Source: GCA-002282575 sp964416645
Lineage (GTDB): Bacteria > Pseudomonadota > Gammaproteobacteria > Thiomicrospirales > Thiomicrospiraceae
NCBI GenBank assembly: GCA_964416645.1
Contig: CAYQEZ010000054.1
Span: 1-8,130, forward strand
Direction: 5' to 3'
DNA: 8,130 bases
The position numbers and the translations under genes were made by a program. Positions 1 to 7,667 of this stretch are shown in pieces. Under the pieces are notes generated by a model. It saw only the letters and a program-made list of their open reading frames with translations. It was not told where the DNA came from and did no database searches. The first letter of the stretch is position 1; each line of letters starts with the position of its first letter.

Positions 1-3000
1 GAGTCAGCACCGCGAATAAACCAGTAAATTGCGCCCCCCATGTGCAGATCATAATCATAATCGGTTAAACGCGTCGATAATAATCGGTGCAATGCCAGCA
101 CATACAACATGGCTTGCACATCGTACCTATGTGCGAGTATCGCCTGTTCACAAGCCCACTCATCGTAACCTTGAGTTAACTTATTGGTTTTGTAGTCTAG
201 CACGTAGTAGCGCCCTTCACGTTCGACGATTAAATCCATAAAGCCCGTCAGTAAACCACCTAAGCGTTGATAAGACAATTTGGCACGATACTCACCTCGC
301 AGCACCATGCGGCTTACCGCATCATCAATAGCTTGGGTGTGCGTTTGTGCTAAGGGTAAGGTAAAACCCATTTCACACCAAAACTGCCCCTTTTGACACT
401 GATCGAGTTTTAATTCACCTCCACCAGTTAAAGGGATAGGATGCTGCGCCAATGTGCTTAACCAGGCGTGAAAGGGTTCGAGGTGTTCTAAAGAAAGCTG
501 ATGATAGCCAAGTTGCTGTTGCCAAAACTCTGACCAGAAAGCATTATCATGCTGAATTTGTTCAACCAACAAGATTTCTAGCGCCCGATGCATCAAATCA
601 CCGATGCTTGCACCAGCGGGCAAGTTCTGCCAAGGCGTTTCACCTTGAGTTAAGTCAAACAAGGGTAAATCGCTCAGCTGCTCGTCATCTAATGATTTTT
701 GTGCTTTATCTGCTTGTTGTTCACATAATCGAAACTCAGTGGCGCTGATACGCTGCGCTTCTAGCTGTTGCGTCATGCGTGAATAGCTGGTCACTTGCCA
801 ATAAGGCCAATGACGCACTTTGGGGATTAATATGAGTGAGGGGTCATGGGTAAGGAGTGAAGGGGCATGAGTGAGGGGCGAGGTGTATTCATCCCCTACC
901 CCTAGCACCTCATTCCTCACATCTGCATGTGCTAACCAAGGTTCAAACGCATGATGCCATTGGGTTTCATCATCACCTCGTTTATCGCCCGCTAATAAAT
1001 AACCCAAAGCGCTTTCATAAAAGCCTGCACTGTTCGCACTCGATTTCAATCCTGCCACGCCCAACCATAAGCCATGGCTGGCACGAGTTAGGGCAACATA
1101 CAGCAATCGAATCGACTCTTGCCAATCAAGCTCACGCTCTTGCGGGTCACTGACTTGATGTTTATTCATACCCAAGGTCATGGCAAAAGGCAAAAACACT
1201 AAGGGGTATTCAAGCCCTTTCGATTTATGAATGGTGATGATGGTGATGCAAGCGGCATCGCTTTCCAATCGCACTAAATGTTCTTGTGCGGTTGACACCT
1301 GTGGTTGACTGATGTGCATAGCCAACCAGCGAATCAGGGCTATGCGCCCTTCTCTCTCCAACGAGGCTTGTTGTAATACTTCGGCTAAATGCAATAAGTT
1401 GGTGAGTTTTCGCTCGCCCTCGGGGTGGTGTTGCCAATACTGGTTAATGCCCTGCTCATGCATCAACCGATACAACATGGCTTGTACGCCCTGCTGTTGC
1501 CAAGTGTCTCGCCAACTTCGGAAATGTGTCACCCATTCATCCCAAGCGGCTTCGTTGTCGCCAAGCTGGTCTAATTCAACCAACGGCGAGGCAAAACTTC
1601 GACTGGCTAAGACCGCAGCAATATTACGCGTTGATTCGGGCTCATTCACCGCCACCAACCAGCGCCAAACATCCAATGCTTCGTCACTGCTAAAAATACT
1701 TTCCTTATCAGATAAATACACATTAGGAATGCGTCGCTTAACGCAGGCCTGCTTAATCGCCATAGCTTCGGTTCGATTACGCACCAATACTGCGATGTCT
1801 TTGGCTTGCACCGCTTGCAAATGGGTAAGGTCAGTCGCATTATCTTGCGACGCAAAGCCTGTGTTAGCTTGAGTCAATAATTGGTGTATCTGCTCGGCAC
1901 AACGCTCGGCCATCACACTCTGATAGTGCTCTTTGGTCACGCATTGGTCAGGTTCTAGCATCCAGAGTGTCAGTGCGGGCTGTTGCTGTGCTGCAACAAA
2001 CAAGTTGGATAAAGATTTGCCCGCGCTGACTTCGACAAATGCAATCGGGTTGTCGTCTGCTTGCTTGAACTGAAAAGCACCATGTGGATGTTGTTCTGCC
2101 CATACAAAAAGGTGATTCACCGCAGCAATTACCGCGGCACTGGAACGAAAGTTTTGCGTTAGCGTATGGTGCAAAGGCGCATCCTGACGAGCGCGTAAAT
2201 AAGTGTCCATGTCCGCGCCACGGAAACGATAAATCGCTTGTTTGGGATCGCCAATCATCAGTAATAGGCAATCTGCACGCTGATGGTATAAGGGTATTAA
2301 ACAGCCATATTGCCAAGGGTCGGTATCTTGAAACTCATCGACCAACGCAACAGGAAATTGCTGACGAATCGCTTGTGCTAAGGCTTGACCACTCTCGCCT
2401 TGCAAAGCAGCGTAAAGCTGTTGCAACAAGTCGTCAAAGTCGAATAACCCAGCTTGTTGTTTGGCTTGCTGATAAAGCGCTTTGATACGCACACGCGCAT
2501 GCACCAGCAAGGCTTCTTGGTAATCGGGTTCTTGACTTAATAAACTCACATAACGCGCCATCACATCAAAAGCTAAGTGTTGGGGTGCATTGCCTTTGTC
2601 TTTGGTTATAAACCCATTGGTACTAACCTGTTTAAGTTGTTTTATGCTGGGCGAGTTATTGCCCGTTTTTAACCAATCATCGAGTTGATTTAACCAGCCA
2701 TCTTTGTAGTAAGTACCATTAAGATCTTTTACTTTGGCTTGACGAAGCAGTGCTATGACCTCTTCTGTCCAAGCATTTTGCAGTTGCTCAAAACAGGTCA
2801 ATAATTGCTGTTGCCAGCTGACCCATGCGCTCAAAGCTTGATGGGGCTCGATCAGTTCACTTCCTGAATCAGACTCAAGCACGGTTGGTTTAGCTTTATC
2901 TTCGATCAAGCTCAATAGCGCTTCAGGACTCTTCACCCATGCTTGTACTGCTGGAATCGCTTGATCATCAAGTGCGTAATAAGTTTGTCGCCAATAGCTT

Positions 3001-3497
3001 TTGCAGGCGATTAATTTGAGTTGGTAAGTATCCTCTACCAAAGTTTGCTCAAACATGGCGAGGCTATCAAAAGCATGCTGCTTCAGCATACGACTCGCCC
3101 AACCATGAATGGTGAAAATCGCTGCTTCATCCATCCATTCAATGGCCAAGCTCAGTTTTTGTACACAAACGGCATAAGCATCTGCGGAAAATTCAGTGAG
3201 CAGTGCAGATAACAGCGGATCATCACTGTTGCCTTGTTGAAACGCGCGTTTCGCCTCTTGTAGTCGCTGTCGAATGCGCTCACGCAACTCGGCAGTAGCT
3301 GGAACAGTAAACGTCATTACCAAAATATCAGGCGGTAGTAATAAGCGTTCACCACCATCGAATAGCTGATTGTGACCTAAGACCAAGCGCACATAAAGCG
3401 CCGATAAGGTGTAGGTTTTACCCGTACCAGCACTGGCTTCGATCAGCTGCTGCCCCTGTAACGGCAAGGTTAAGGGGTTGAGGTTAGTGGCTATCAT
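1..3497 (-). CDS. recB: RecBCD enzyme subunit RecB (3'-5' helicase/nuclease), C-terminus cut by window edge
   Basis: RecB is the slower 3'-5' helicase of RecBCD and carries its only nuclease. With RecC and RecD it resects double-strand breaks and, after Chi, loads RecA. The frame is open for 1165 codons from ATG at 3497 to the left edge. Superfamily 1A helicase motifs appear in order: Walker A ASAGTGKT (residues 21-28), FTIHG, VDEFQDTD (D387, E388), GDPKQAIYRFRG (416 on), QNFRSS, TIHKSKGLEYP (from 755) and LLYVALTR (798-805). A tether of about 120 residues follows, then the nuclease domain with H970, D1088, D1101 and K1103. The last three keep the spacing of E. coli D1067, D1080 and K1082. 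The last visible residues match E. coli GGVIYLFLRGVD, so only about 15-40 residues are missing. The start matches the E. coli N-terminus (NPLTLPLQG against DPLRLPLQG) and overlaps recC by ATGA. Residues 860-889 derive from a repeat. Confidence 0.97.
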   Translation of the reverse strand, partial: MIATNLNPLTLPLQGQQLIEASAGTGKTYTLSALYVRLVLGHNQLFDGGERLLLPPDILVMTFTVPATAELRERIRQRLQEAKRAFQQGNSDDPLLSALLTEFSADAYAVCVQKLSLAIEWMDEAAIFTIHGWASRMLKQHAFDSLAMFEQTLVEDTYQLKLIACKSYWRQTYYALDDQAIPAVQAWVKSPEALLSLIEDKAKPTVLESDSGSELIEPHQALSAWVSWQQQLLTCFEQLQNAWTEEVIALLRQAKVKDLNGTYYKDGWLNQLDDWLKTGNNSPSIKQLKQVSTNGFITKDKGNAPQHLAFDVMARYVSLLSQEPDYQEALLVHARVRIKALYQQAKQQAGLFDFDDLLQQLYAALQGESGQALAQAIRQQFPVALVDEFQDTDPWQYGCLIPLYHQRADCLLLMIGDPKQAIYRFRGADMDTYLRARQDAPLHHTLTQNFRSSAAVIAAVNHLFVWAEQHPHGAFQFKQADDNPIAFVEVSAGKSLSNLFVAAQQQPALTLWMLEPDQCVTKEHYQSVMAERCAEQIHQLLTQANTGFASQDNATDLTHLQAVQAKDIAVLVRNRTEAMAIKQACVKRRIPNVYLSDKESIFSSDEALDVWRWLVAVNEPESTRNIAAVLASRSFASPLVELDQLGDNEAAWDEWVTHFRSWRDTWQQQGVQAMLYRLMHEQGINQYWQHHPEGERKLTNLLHLAEVLQQASLEREGRIALIRWLAMHISQPQVSTAQEHLVRLESDAACITIITIHKSKGLEYPLVFLPFAMTLGMNKHQVSDPQERELDWQESIRLLYVALTRASHGLWLGVAGLKSSANSAGFYESALGYLLAGDKRGDDETQWHHAFEPWLAHADVRNEVLGVGDEYTSPLTHAPSLLTHDPSLILIPKVRHWPYWQVTSYSRMTQQLEAQRISATEFRLCEQQADKAQKSLDDEQLSDLPLFDLTQGETPWQNLPAGASIGDLMHRALEILLVEQIQHDNAFWSEFWQQQLGYHQLSLEHLEPFHAWLSTLAQHPIPLTGGGELKLDQCQKGQFWCEMGFTLPLAQTHTQAIDDAVSRMVLRGEYRAKLSYQRLGGLLTGFMDLIVEREGRYYVLDYKTNKLTQGYDEWACEQAILAHRYDVQAMLYVLALHRLLSTRLTDYDYDLHMGGAIYWFIRGAD
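831..920 (-). repeat. In-frame repeat-derived element in recB: 21-bp tandem repeat plus imperfect inverted repeat
   Basis: On the plus strand, 834-854 and 855-875 are adjacent 21-base units identical at 17 of 21 positions, G-rich and built on gagtgagggg. Beside them, gtgaggggcgaggtg (871-885) and cacctcattcctcac (906-920) form an inverted repeat with 12 of 15 positions paired around a 20-base C-rich loop. Read in the recB frame, the tandem units give LTHAPSL then LTHDPSL (residues 875-888), within a low-complexity stretch of residues 860-889. It sits between helicase motif VI and the nuclease domain, where RecB has a poorly conserved tether. Strand composition is strongly skewed compared with the flanking sequence. 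It may be a dispersed short repeat, but other copies cannot be looked for from this window. Confidence 0.7.
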
Positions 3498-6400
3498 AAA
3501 ATGGTTATCCTCTCTAACATCACGCCATAAAGTCTTTGAGCAAGTTCGCCAAATTCAGGTTGTAAGTCATCAAACGACTGAAAACAGCGCTGCAATTCAA
3601 GCGACTGCTCCCATTCACCCGTGCGTCCAAAACCACCGTCAAATTCATTGCGAGCGACTTTTAGCGCGTTCGCTTGCTGCTCTTGGGCGCATAACTCGGC
3701 TGATTTGTGGTTGGTTTGTTGCTGTTGTAAGCTCGACACATAGCTCAATCCTGATTTACACGACACTTTGAGTGGACGTTGCCAAGCCTGTTGGTAAACC
3801 TCAACCATGTCTTGCAACCACAGCCGAGCTTGTGCTGTGTCTATTGGGTGAAAAATCACTTGTGCATCAGACGCAATCACACGCGTGGTGATTGCATGGG
3901 TTAGCGCATTGGCCAGACAGTGGTTAAGCCAAGCCTCAAACAGCTTGTAGGCTTTAATGCCCGCTTTACTGTTCAGTGTTCCTACCACCAGATAAAGTGC
4001 TTGCATGTCATGTTGCTCGTTGCGGTATAACAGGTCGAGTTGCCCCGTTACACTGCACTGAAGCAAGGATAGGTTTAGGGGGAGCGCAGCTAAACGTGTG
4101 GGATAATCAGCGCTCACCGCTTGCCATGCTTGCCATAAGCGGTCACTGGTTTGTTGTAACGCTTGTTGATGCAGCTGGGCGAAACCTGCCAAGGGTAAAG
4201 CACCGCTCAGTTTCCAAGGTAAAGCCTCGGCGCTGCCCGAGTTAAGCCAATGCTCAATTTGTTGTTGATACAACTGATACTGATGCAAGGCGGATAATTC
4301 AAAGGCTTCATCATCACTGAGTTGCTGTTGCGGTTGTGTTAAGCGCACGCCCAATCGATGTTGCAGTAACACCCGTTGCGGATGACGCAATAACACCCCA
4401 AGTCTAACCACCGATAAGCTCGCGGGCAAAGCGCGGTCAGGCAAAACCACATTCGCCCAATCAGTGACTTCAATCGGCTCATTCTCTGAAGCCAACCAAT
4501 CAAGCGCATAGCTGCGCAACCCCGAATCCGTCTGCAAATATTGACCAGAAAACGGCTGTAACGGATGTTGTTGTGGCTTTAATTTGGGTGTCCAGAGCTG
4601 ATGACAATAATCAATAAACTGAGACACCAAGATGCTAGGCGCACGCGGTTGGTCATCACGAATACTACGTCCTGTCCAGCTTAAATACAGCTGTTGACGC
4701 GCCGATAAAATGGCTTCTAAAAACAGGTAACGGTCGTCATAGCGACGCGATCTATCGCCTGCGCGCCACTGTCCTGCCAGCGCCATCAGATCGAAGTCTT
4801 GCTTGACTTGTTGACGTGGATAATCGCGCTCATTCAACCCGATTAAACAAATCACCTTAAAAGGAATGGCACGCATCGGCATCAGGGTGGCAAATTGCAC
4901 GCCACCCGATAAAAAATGACGTTGTAAGCTCTGTGCGTCATCAATGTGTTCCAGCCAAGCCTTAGCAGCAATCGATAACGGCAAAACTTGCTCATATTGA
5001 CCCAAGGCACAGTCAGACAACCAACGCGTTAAACCGTCTCGAAAACGCCCCAGCCAACGCTGACTGCTCAGGTCATCTTCTGCATCGAAAAATAACGCCA
5101 GTAATTCCTCAAAATAGCATCCCCACAACGCAGGCGTTAAAGCATGTGACAACAACTGCTGCGCCACGCGAATGGCATCAATCCACTGTGATAAAGCACC
5201 GAGCAATTCCACCGACGAGCCAGAAGCGGCTGCCACAGGTAAAATATTCTGCCACGCTTGCTGACTTTCACCCGTTGCATAACCCAACAGCAATCGCTCT
5301 AAACCAAACAACCAGCTATTGCTTTGCACGCCTTGGGGCAAGTGATGACGTTCGCTTCGGTCTTGTGCATCCAACCCCCAGCGCACACCCGCTTCACTCA
5401 ACCAGTGATGTAAGCTTTCAACATCTGCTTCAGTCAGCTGAAACTTAGCCCTCACCGCCGTTAATTCAAACATGGCGTGCCAATCACTCAAGCCAATATC
5501 CGCCATGGGTAGTGTCAGCAACCATTGCAATAACTGCATCATGGGTTCGATGCTTAAGCTGGTATCGGCAATGCTATAAGGAATGTAACGCTTGTCTTTA
5601 ACACTCATACGACCAAACACGGCACTGACAGCCGCTGCGAATTGATTCACATCGGGCATCATCACCATCACATCGGCTGGCGTTAAGCTCGCATCTGCAT
5701 CGAACAAAGCCAGTAAATGATCGTGCAACATTTCCACTTCGCGCTGTGATGAATAGCCCGAACGCAAACAAATAGAATGGTCAGGCTCAGAAACAAGTTG
5801 GGGCTGTTCAGGCGGTGGTGTTAAATTCAAAATATGACGTTGTAATTGTGCCAATTGTGTAGATGCACTGGGTTCAATAAACACATCAACACGTTGAAAC
5901 CAATGGGCATAAGCGGAAGTTTCATCAATATCATTAAGCAATTGCAAATAATCTTTACCCTGCTTACCCCAAGCCGCCAACAGCGGATGAAAGCTGGCAT
6001 AGTCTTCTTGCAAAGGACTTAGTGGCAGACCTTGTTTAATGGCATGTCTGTGCGCTTTAACCAGTTGATTACGTCGCCAATAACGCCCATCTTGCACATC
6101 ACCCCAGTAGTATTGACAAGGATTATTGACGAAGAGCAACACTTGACTCACCTGCCCCATGATTGACAAAGCTTCTAGCGTTTGTTGAGGCAAGCTACTG
6201 ACACCAAAAACAACAATGCGTGCGGGTAATGTTAAGTTGGACAGCGAAGGCGACTCTCGCATTTTCTGCATGAATTGGGCATGAACACTGGCACGTGAGG
6301 TTTGATTTTGTCCCCAATCCTCAATATCGGCTTGTAAAGCGCGCCATAAAGCAGCTTGCCAAGTTTGCTCATTCAGTGGGCTTGCTTCACCACGCTGATT

Positions 6401-6913
6401 AACCATCCGATTAAGCCCAGCCGACCAATCGCTAATCCAGTCGGCACGGTAGGTTTGGTACTGATCGTACAAATCGGCAATTTGCGCTGCCAGTTGAAAA
6501 CGACGCTCAAACAGCTGTTCACTGACCGCTAAGTAATGTTTTAACGGGCGATACACATCACTGTCATCATTATCCAATAGGCTTTCTAACAAGCGATAAA
6601 TTCGCCAAGTTAAGGGGGCTTTATCAAACGCCATTTGCTTAGGCACCTGTTGATTGCCTAATACTTGCCGATAAGCGCGCCATAAAAACTCACTGGGTAG
6701 GCTCAGCTCGACACCCGCACTCACGCCAAGTTGCTGCGCCATCGACTGCACCAGCCATTGTTTCATGCCGTTACTTTGTACCAAAATGACTTCGGGCATG
6801 AGTGGCGGTAAAGGGTGACTCTGCAACCAAGAAAGCATCACATCTTTCAGATCTTCCATGCGATTGCCATGCACAATCACCAAGCCAGGTTGCAGTTGAG
6901 ACGCTTGCGACAT
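3494..6913 (-). CDS. recC: RecBCD enzyme subunit RecC (Chi recognition)
   Basis: RecC bridges RecB and RecD, splits the DNA strands and scans the 3' strand for Chi through an inactive helicase-like domain. From ATG at 6913 the protein has 1139 residues, against 1122 in E. coli. Family landmarks run along its length: LVQSNGMKQW (44-53), SLPSEFLW (71-78), ADLYDQYQTYRADW (146-159), NPCQYYWGD, SQREVEMLHD, TLMPMRAIPFKVICLIGLNE (from 676), YPRQ, GDRSRRYDDRYLFLEA and GRSIRDD. The C-terminal nuclease-like fold is present and, as is normal for RecC, lacks a catalytic DxK set. The ATG at 6913 gives a family-like start (LQPGLVIVHGNRMEDL). A TTG at 6922 is possible and would make a TTGA overlap with the upstream ORF, but no good Shine-Dalgarno sequence precedes either codon, which suggests translational coupling. 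The E. coli ptrA gene between recC and recB is absent here. Confidence 0.97.
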   Translation of the reverse strand: MSQASQLQPGLVIVHGNRMEDLKDVMLSWLQSHPLPPLMPEVILVQSNGMKQWLVQSMAQQLGVSAGVELSLPSEFLWRAYRQVLGNQQVPKQMAFDKAPLTWRIYRLLESLLDNDDSDVYRPLKHYLAVSEQLFERRFQLAAQIADLYDQYQTYRADWISDWSAGLNRMVNQRGEASPLNEQTWQAALWRALQADIEDWGQNQTSRASVHAQFMQKMRESPSLSNLTLPARIVVFGVSSLPQQTLEALSIMGQVSQVLLFVNNPCQYYWGDVQDGRYWRRNQLVKAHRHAIKQGLPLSPLQEDYASFHPLLAAWGKQGKDYLQLLNDIDETSAYAHWFQRVDVFIEPSASTQLAQLQRHILNLTPPPEQPQLVSEPDHSICLRSGYSSQREVEMLHDHLLALFDADASLTPADVMVMMPDVNQFAAAVSAVFGRMSVKDKRYIPYSIADTSLSIEPMMQLLQWLLTLPMADIGLSDWHAMFELTAVRAKFQLTEADVESLHHWLSEAGVRWGLDAQDRSERHHLPQGVQSNSWLFGLERLLLGYATGESQQAWQNILPVAAASGSSVELLGALSQWIDAIRVAQQLLSHALTPALWGCYFEELLALFFDAEDDLSSQRWLGRFRDGLTRWLSDCALGQYEQVLPLSIAAKAWLEHIDDAQSLQRHFLSGGVQFATLMPMRAIPFKVICLIGLNERDYPRQQVKQDFDLMALAGQWRAGDRSRRYDDRYLFLEAILSARQQLYLSWTGRSIRDDQPRAPSILVSQFIDYCHQLWTPKLKPQQHPLQPFSGQYLQTDSGLRSYALDWLASENEPIEVTDWANVVLPDRALPASLSVVRLGVLLRHPQRVLLQHRLGVRLTQPQQQLSDDEAFELSALHQYQLYQQQIEHWLNSGSAEALPWKLSGALPLAGFAQLHQQALQQTSDRLWQAWQAVSADYPTRLAALPLNLSLLQCSVTGQLDLLYRNEQHDMQALYLVVGTLNSKAGIKAYKLFEAWLNHCLANALTHAITTRVIASDAQVIFHPIDTAQARLWLQDMVEVYQQAWQRPLKVSCKSGLSYVSSLQQQQTNHKSAELCAQEQQANALKVARNEFDGGFGRTGEWEQSLELQRCFQSFDDLQPEFGELAQRLYGVMLERITIL
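3507..3514 (-). promoter_or_regulatory. recB ribosome binding site inside the recC 3' end
   Basis: GAGAGGAT on the minus strand lies in the last codons of recC, with AGGA 10 bases before the recB ATG at 3497. The recC stop TGA (3496-3494) overlaps that ATG as ATGA. Together they support 3497 as the recB start and suggest that RecC and RecB are made in matched amounts by coupled translation. Confidence 0.6.
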
Positions 6914-6918
6914 AAAAA

Positions 6919-7458
6919 TCAATGCGCCAACATTAATTGATTGCGCCCAGCCTGTTTTGCCTGATATAACAAATCATCGACCTGATGATAAAGCGCTTGC
7001 ATACTTTCGCTATACATATCTGTTTTACCAACTAATTCAGACAAATCTGCAATCGGTTCGTGCGTTAACAATACCATCGGAGAATGTTGAAACGAAGCCA
7101 ACACTAACTGAATCGGTGCGCCTTTAATGTAGTCGGCAATAGTGGTGGAATAACCAATACCAAACTGAGTTCTGCCTGCTAGTACTTCAGTCAAGACATT
7201 TTTTTCGGCTTGAAAATGATGCAGGTGAACATCTAGTCCCGCATCTCGGTAATAGCCTTGCTGTACCGCCGCATAAAAGCCACCAAATTGATATTGATGA
7301 TGCCAATTAAGTTGAACATGAATGGGAGTTAATGGGATAGATTCATGCGAACTCTTAGCATTAGCAGAAGCGAAGCCGGAAAAAAAGCATCCCAGCACTA
7401 AAAACAGAGTTCTGATCCAGACAATCGTGGAGGTGGAATGGCAATCTAACACAGACAT
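6919..7458 (-). CDS. Internally deleted sensor diguanylate cyclase remnant: THI5-like N-terminus fused to GGDEF C-terminal tail
   Basis: This 179-residue ORF joins two incomplete pieces. Residues 1-34 look like a Sec signal peptide (hydrophobic core about 11-30, ending FASANA). Residues 45-145 match the first lobe of the SsuA/THI5/NMT1-like periplasmic domain: VQLNWHHQYQFGGFYAAVQQGYYRDAGLDV, then an EVLAGRTQFGIG segment, then LASFQHSPMVLL and ELVGK. That fold normally runs well over 200 residues. Directly after GK, residues 150-175 switch to the typical end of a GGDEF domain, with VDDLLYQAKQAGRNQL. The rest of the sensor fold, any membrane or PAS segment and the GGDEF active site are missing. 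Known proteins with a THI5-like sensor and a GGDEF output have that domain order, so an in-frame deletion is the simplest reading. The product cannot make c-di-GMP and probably binds no ligand. It ends at 6919, within a few bases of recC. Other annotation might call it an ABC transporter substrate-binding protein. The ATG at 7458 has no clear Shine-Dalgarno sequence. Confidence 0.8.
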   Translation of the reverse strand: MSVLDCHSTSTIVWIRTLFLVLGCFFSGFASANAKSSHESIPLTPIHVQLNWHHQYQFGGFYAAVQQGYYRDAGLDVHLHHFQAEKNVLTEVLAGRTQFGIGYSTTIADYIKGAPIQLVLASFQHSPMVLLTHEPIADLSELVGKTDMYSESMQALYHQVDDLLYQAKQAGRNQLMLAH

Positions 7459-7484
7459 AGAGCAACTTTGGGGAGTGTTTTAAG

Positions 7485-7628
7485 TTGTTTGATTATAGCA
7501 ATATTTTGCTAGCTCAGGACAATTTTAATCTCCCTCAACACGATAGAAAATATCTCCTCCCAGAAATTGCCCGAGAGTTATTTATTAAAGATGTTTATAA
7601 TCAGTCGAGACCCGACAAGTCGCCGTGA
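7485..7628 (+). other. Short coding-like stretch, possible small ORF or gene debris
   Basis: A TTG at 7485 follows GGGGAG (7470-7475) by 9 bases and opens 47 codons ending at TGA 7626. The translation has a protein-like composition (NFNLPQHDRKYLLPEIAREL in the middle). A shift by one base near 7605 would allow reading on through DPTSRRDAVDVKEVDN to TGA at about 7651. I recognise no family. It overlaps the leftward promoter, has no ATG and could easily be chance. If real, it may be what is left of a plus-strand gene broken by a frameshift. Confidence 0.15.
7492..7522 (-). promoter_or_regulatory. Sigma70-type extended -10 promoter driving the remnant-recC-recB unit
   Basis: The minus strand carries TGCTATAAT, a perfect -10 (7497-7492) with a TGn extension (7500-7498). 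A weaker TTGTCC -35 (7522-7517) stands 19 bases upstream, longer than ideal, as is tolerated with an extended -10. Transcription would start near 7485, leaving a leader of about 27 bases before the ATG at 7458. The three downstream ORFs are packed with no gap above 5 bases, so this is the best visible promoter for recC and recB. That use is inferred. Confidence 0.6.
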
Positions 7629-7667
7629 TGCGGTAGATGTTAAGGAAGTAGACAATTGAATGAAGAA

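Noticed and set aside
1228..1248. atggtgatg repeat that could be a microsatellite
   Set aside because: It encodes the conserved hydrophobic strand before the RecB motif HKSKG; the repetition follows from I/T codons.
1225..1437. Minus-strand frame ending in a run of histidines, resembling a His tag
   Set aside because: It is an out-of-frame reading of recB. The codons for ITIITIH next to motif TIHKSKG read as histidines when shifted. There is no vector sequence.
1312..1872. 186-codon plus-strand open frame, cysteine- and serine-rich
   Set aside because: It lies antisense inside the helicase core of recB, whose frame is continuous and full of motifs. The composition is typical of a shadow frame.
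3478..3771. 97-codon plus-strand open frame across the recC/recB junction, and other plus-strand frames within recB and recC
   Set aside because: All lie antisense to clear recC/recB coding sequence, with no ribosome site and no recognisable domain.
7525..7560. Strong GGAGGAG on the minus strand followed by a GTG start
   Set aside because: The frame closes with TAG after 10 codons, ahead of the promoter, with no sign of a real product.
7600..7667. Possible terminator after hipA
   Set aside because: Only very short stems are visible (cgac-aa-gtcg at 7613-7622) and no T run follows on the minus strand.
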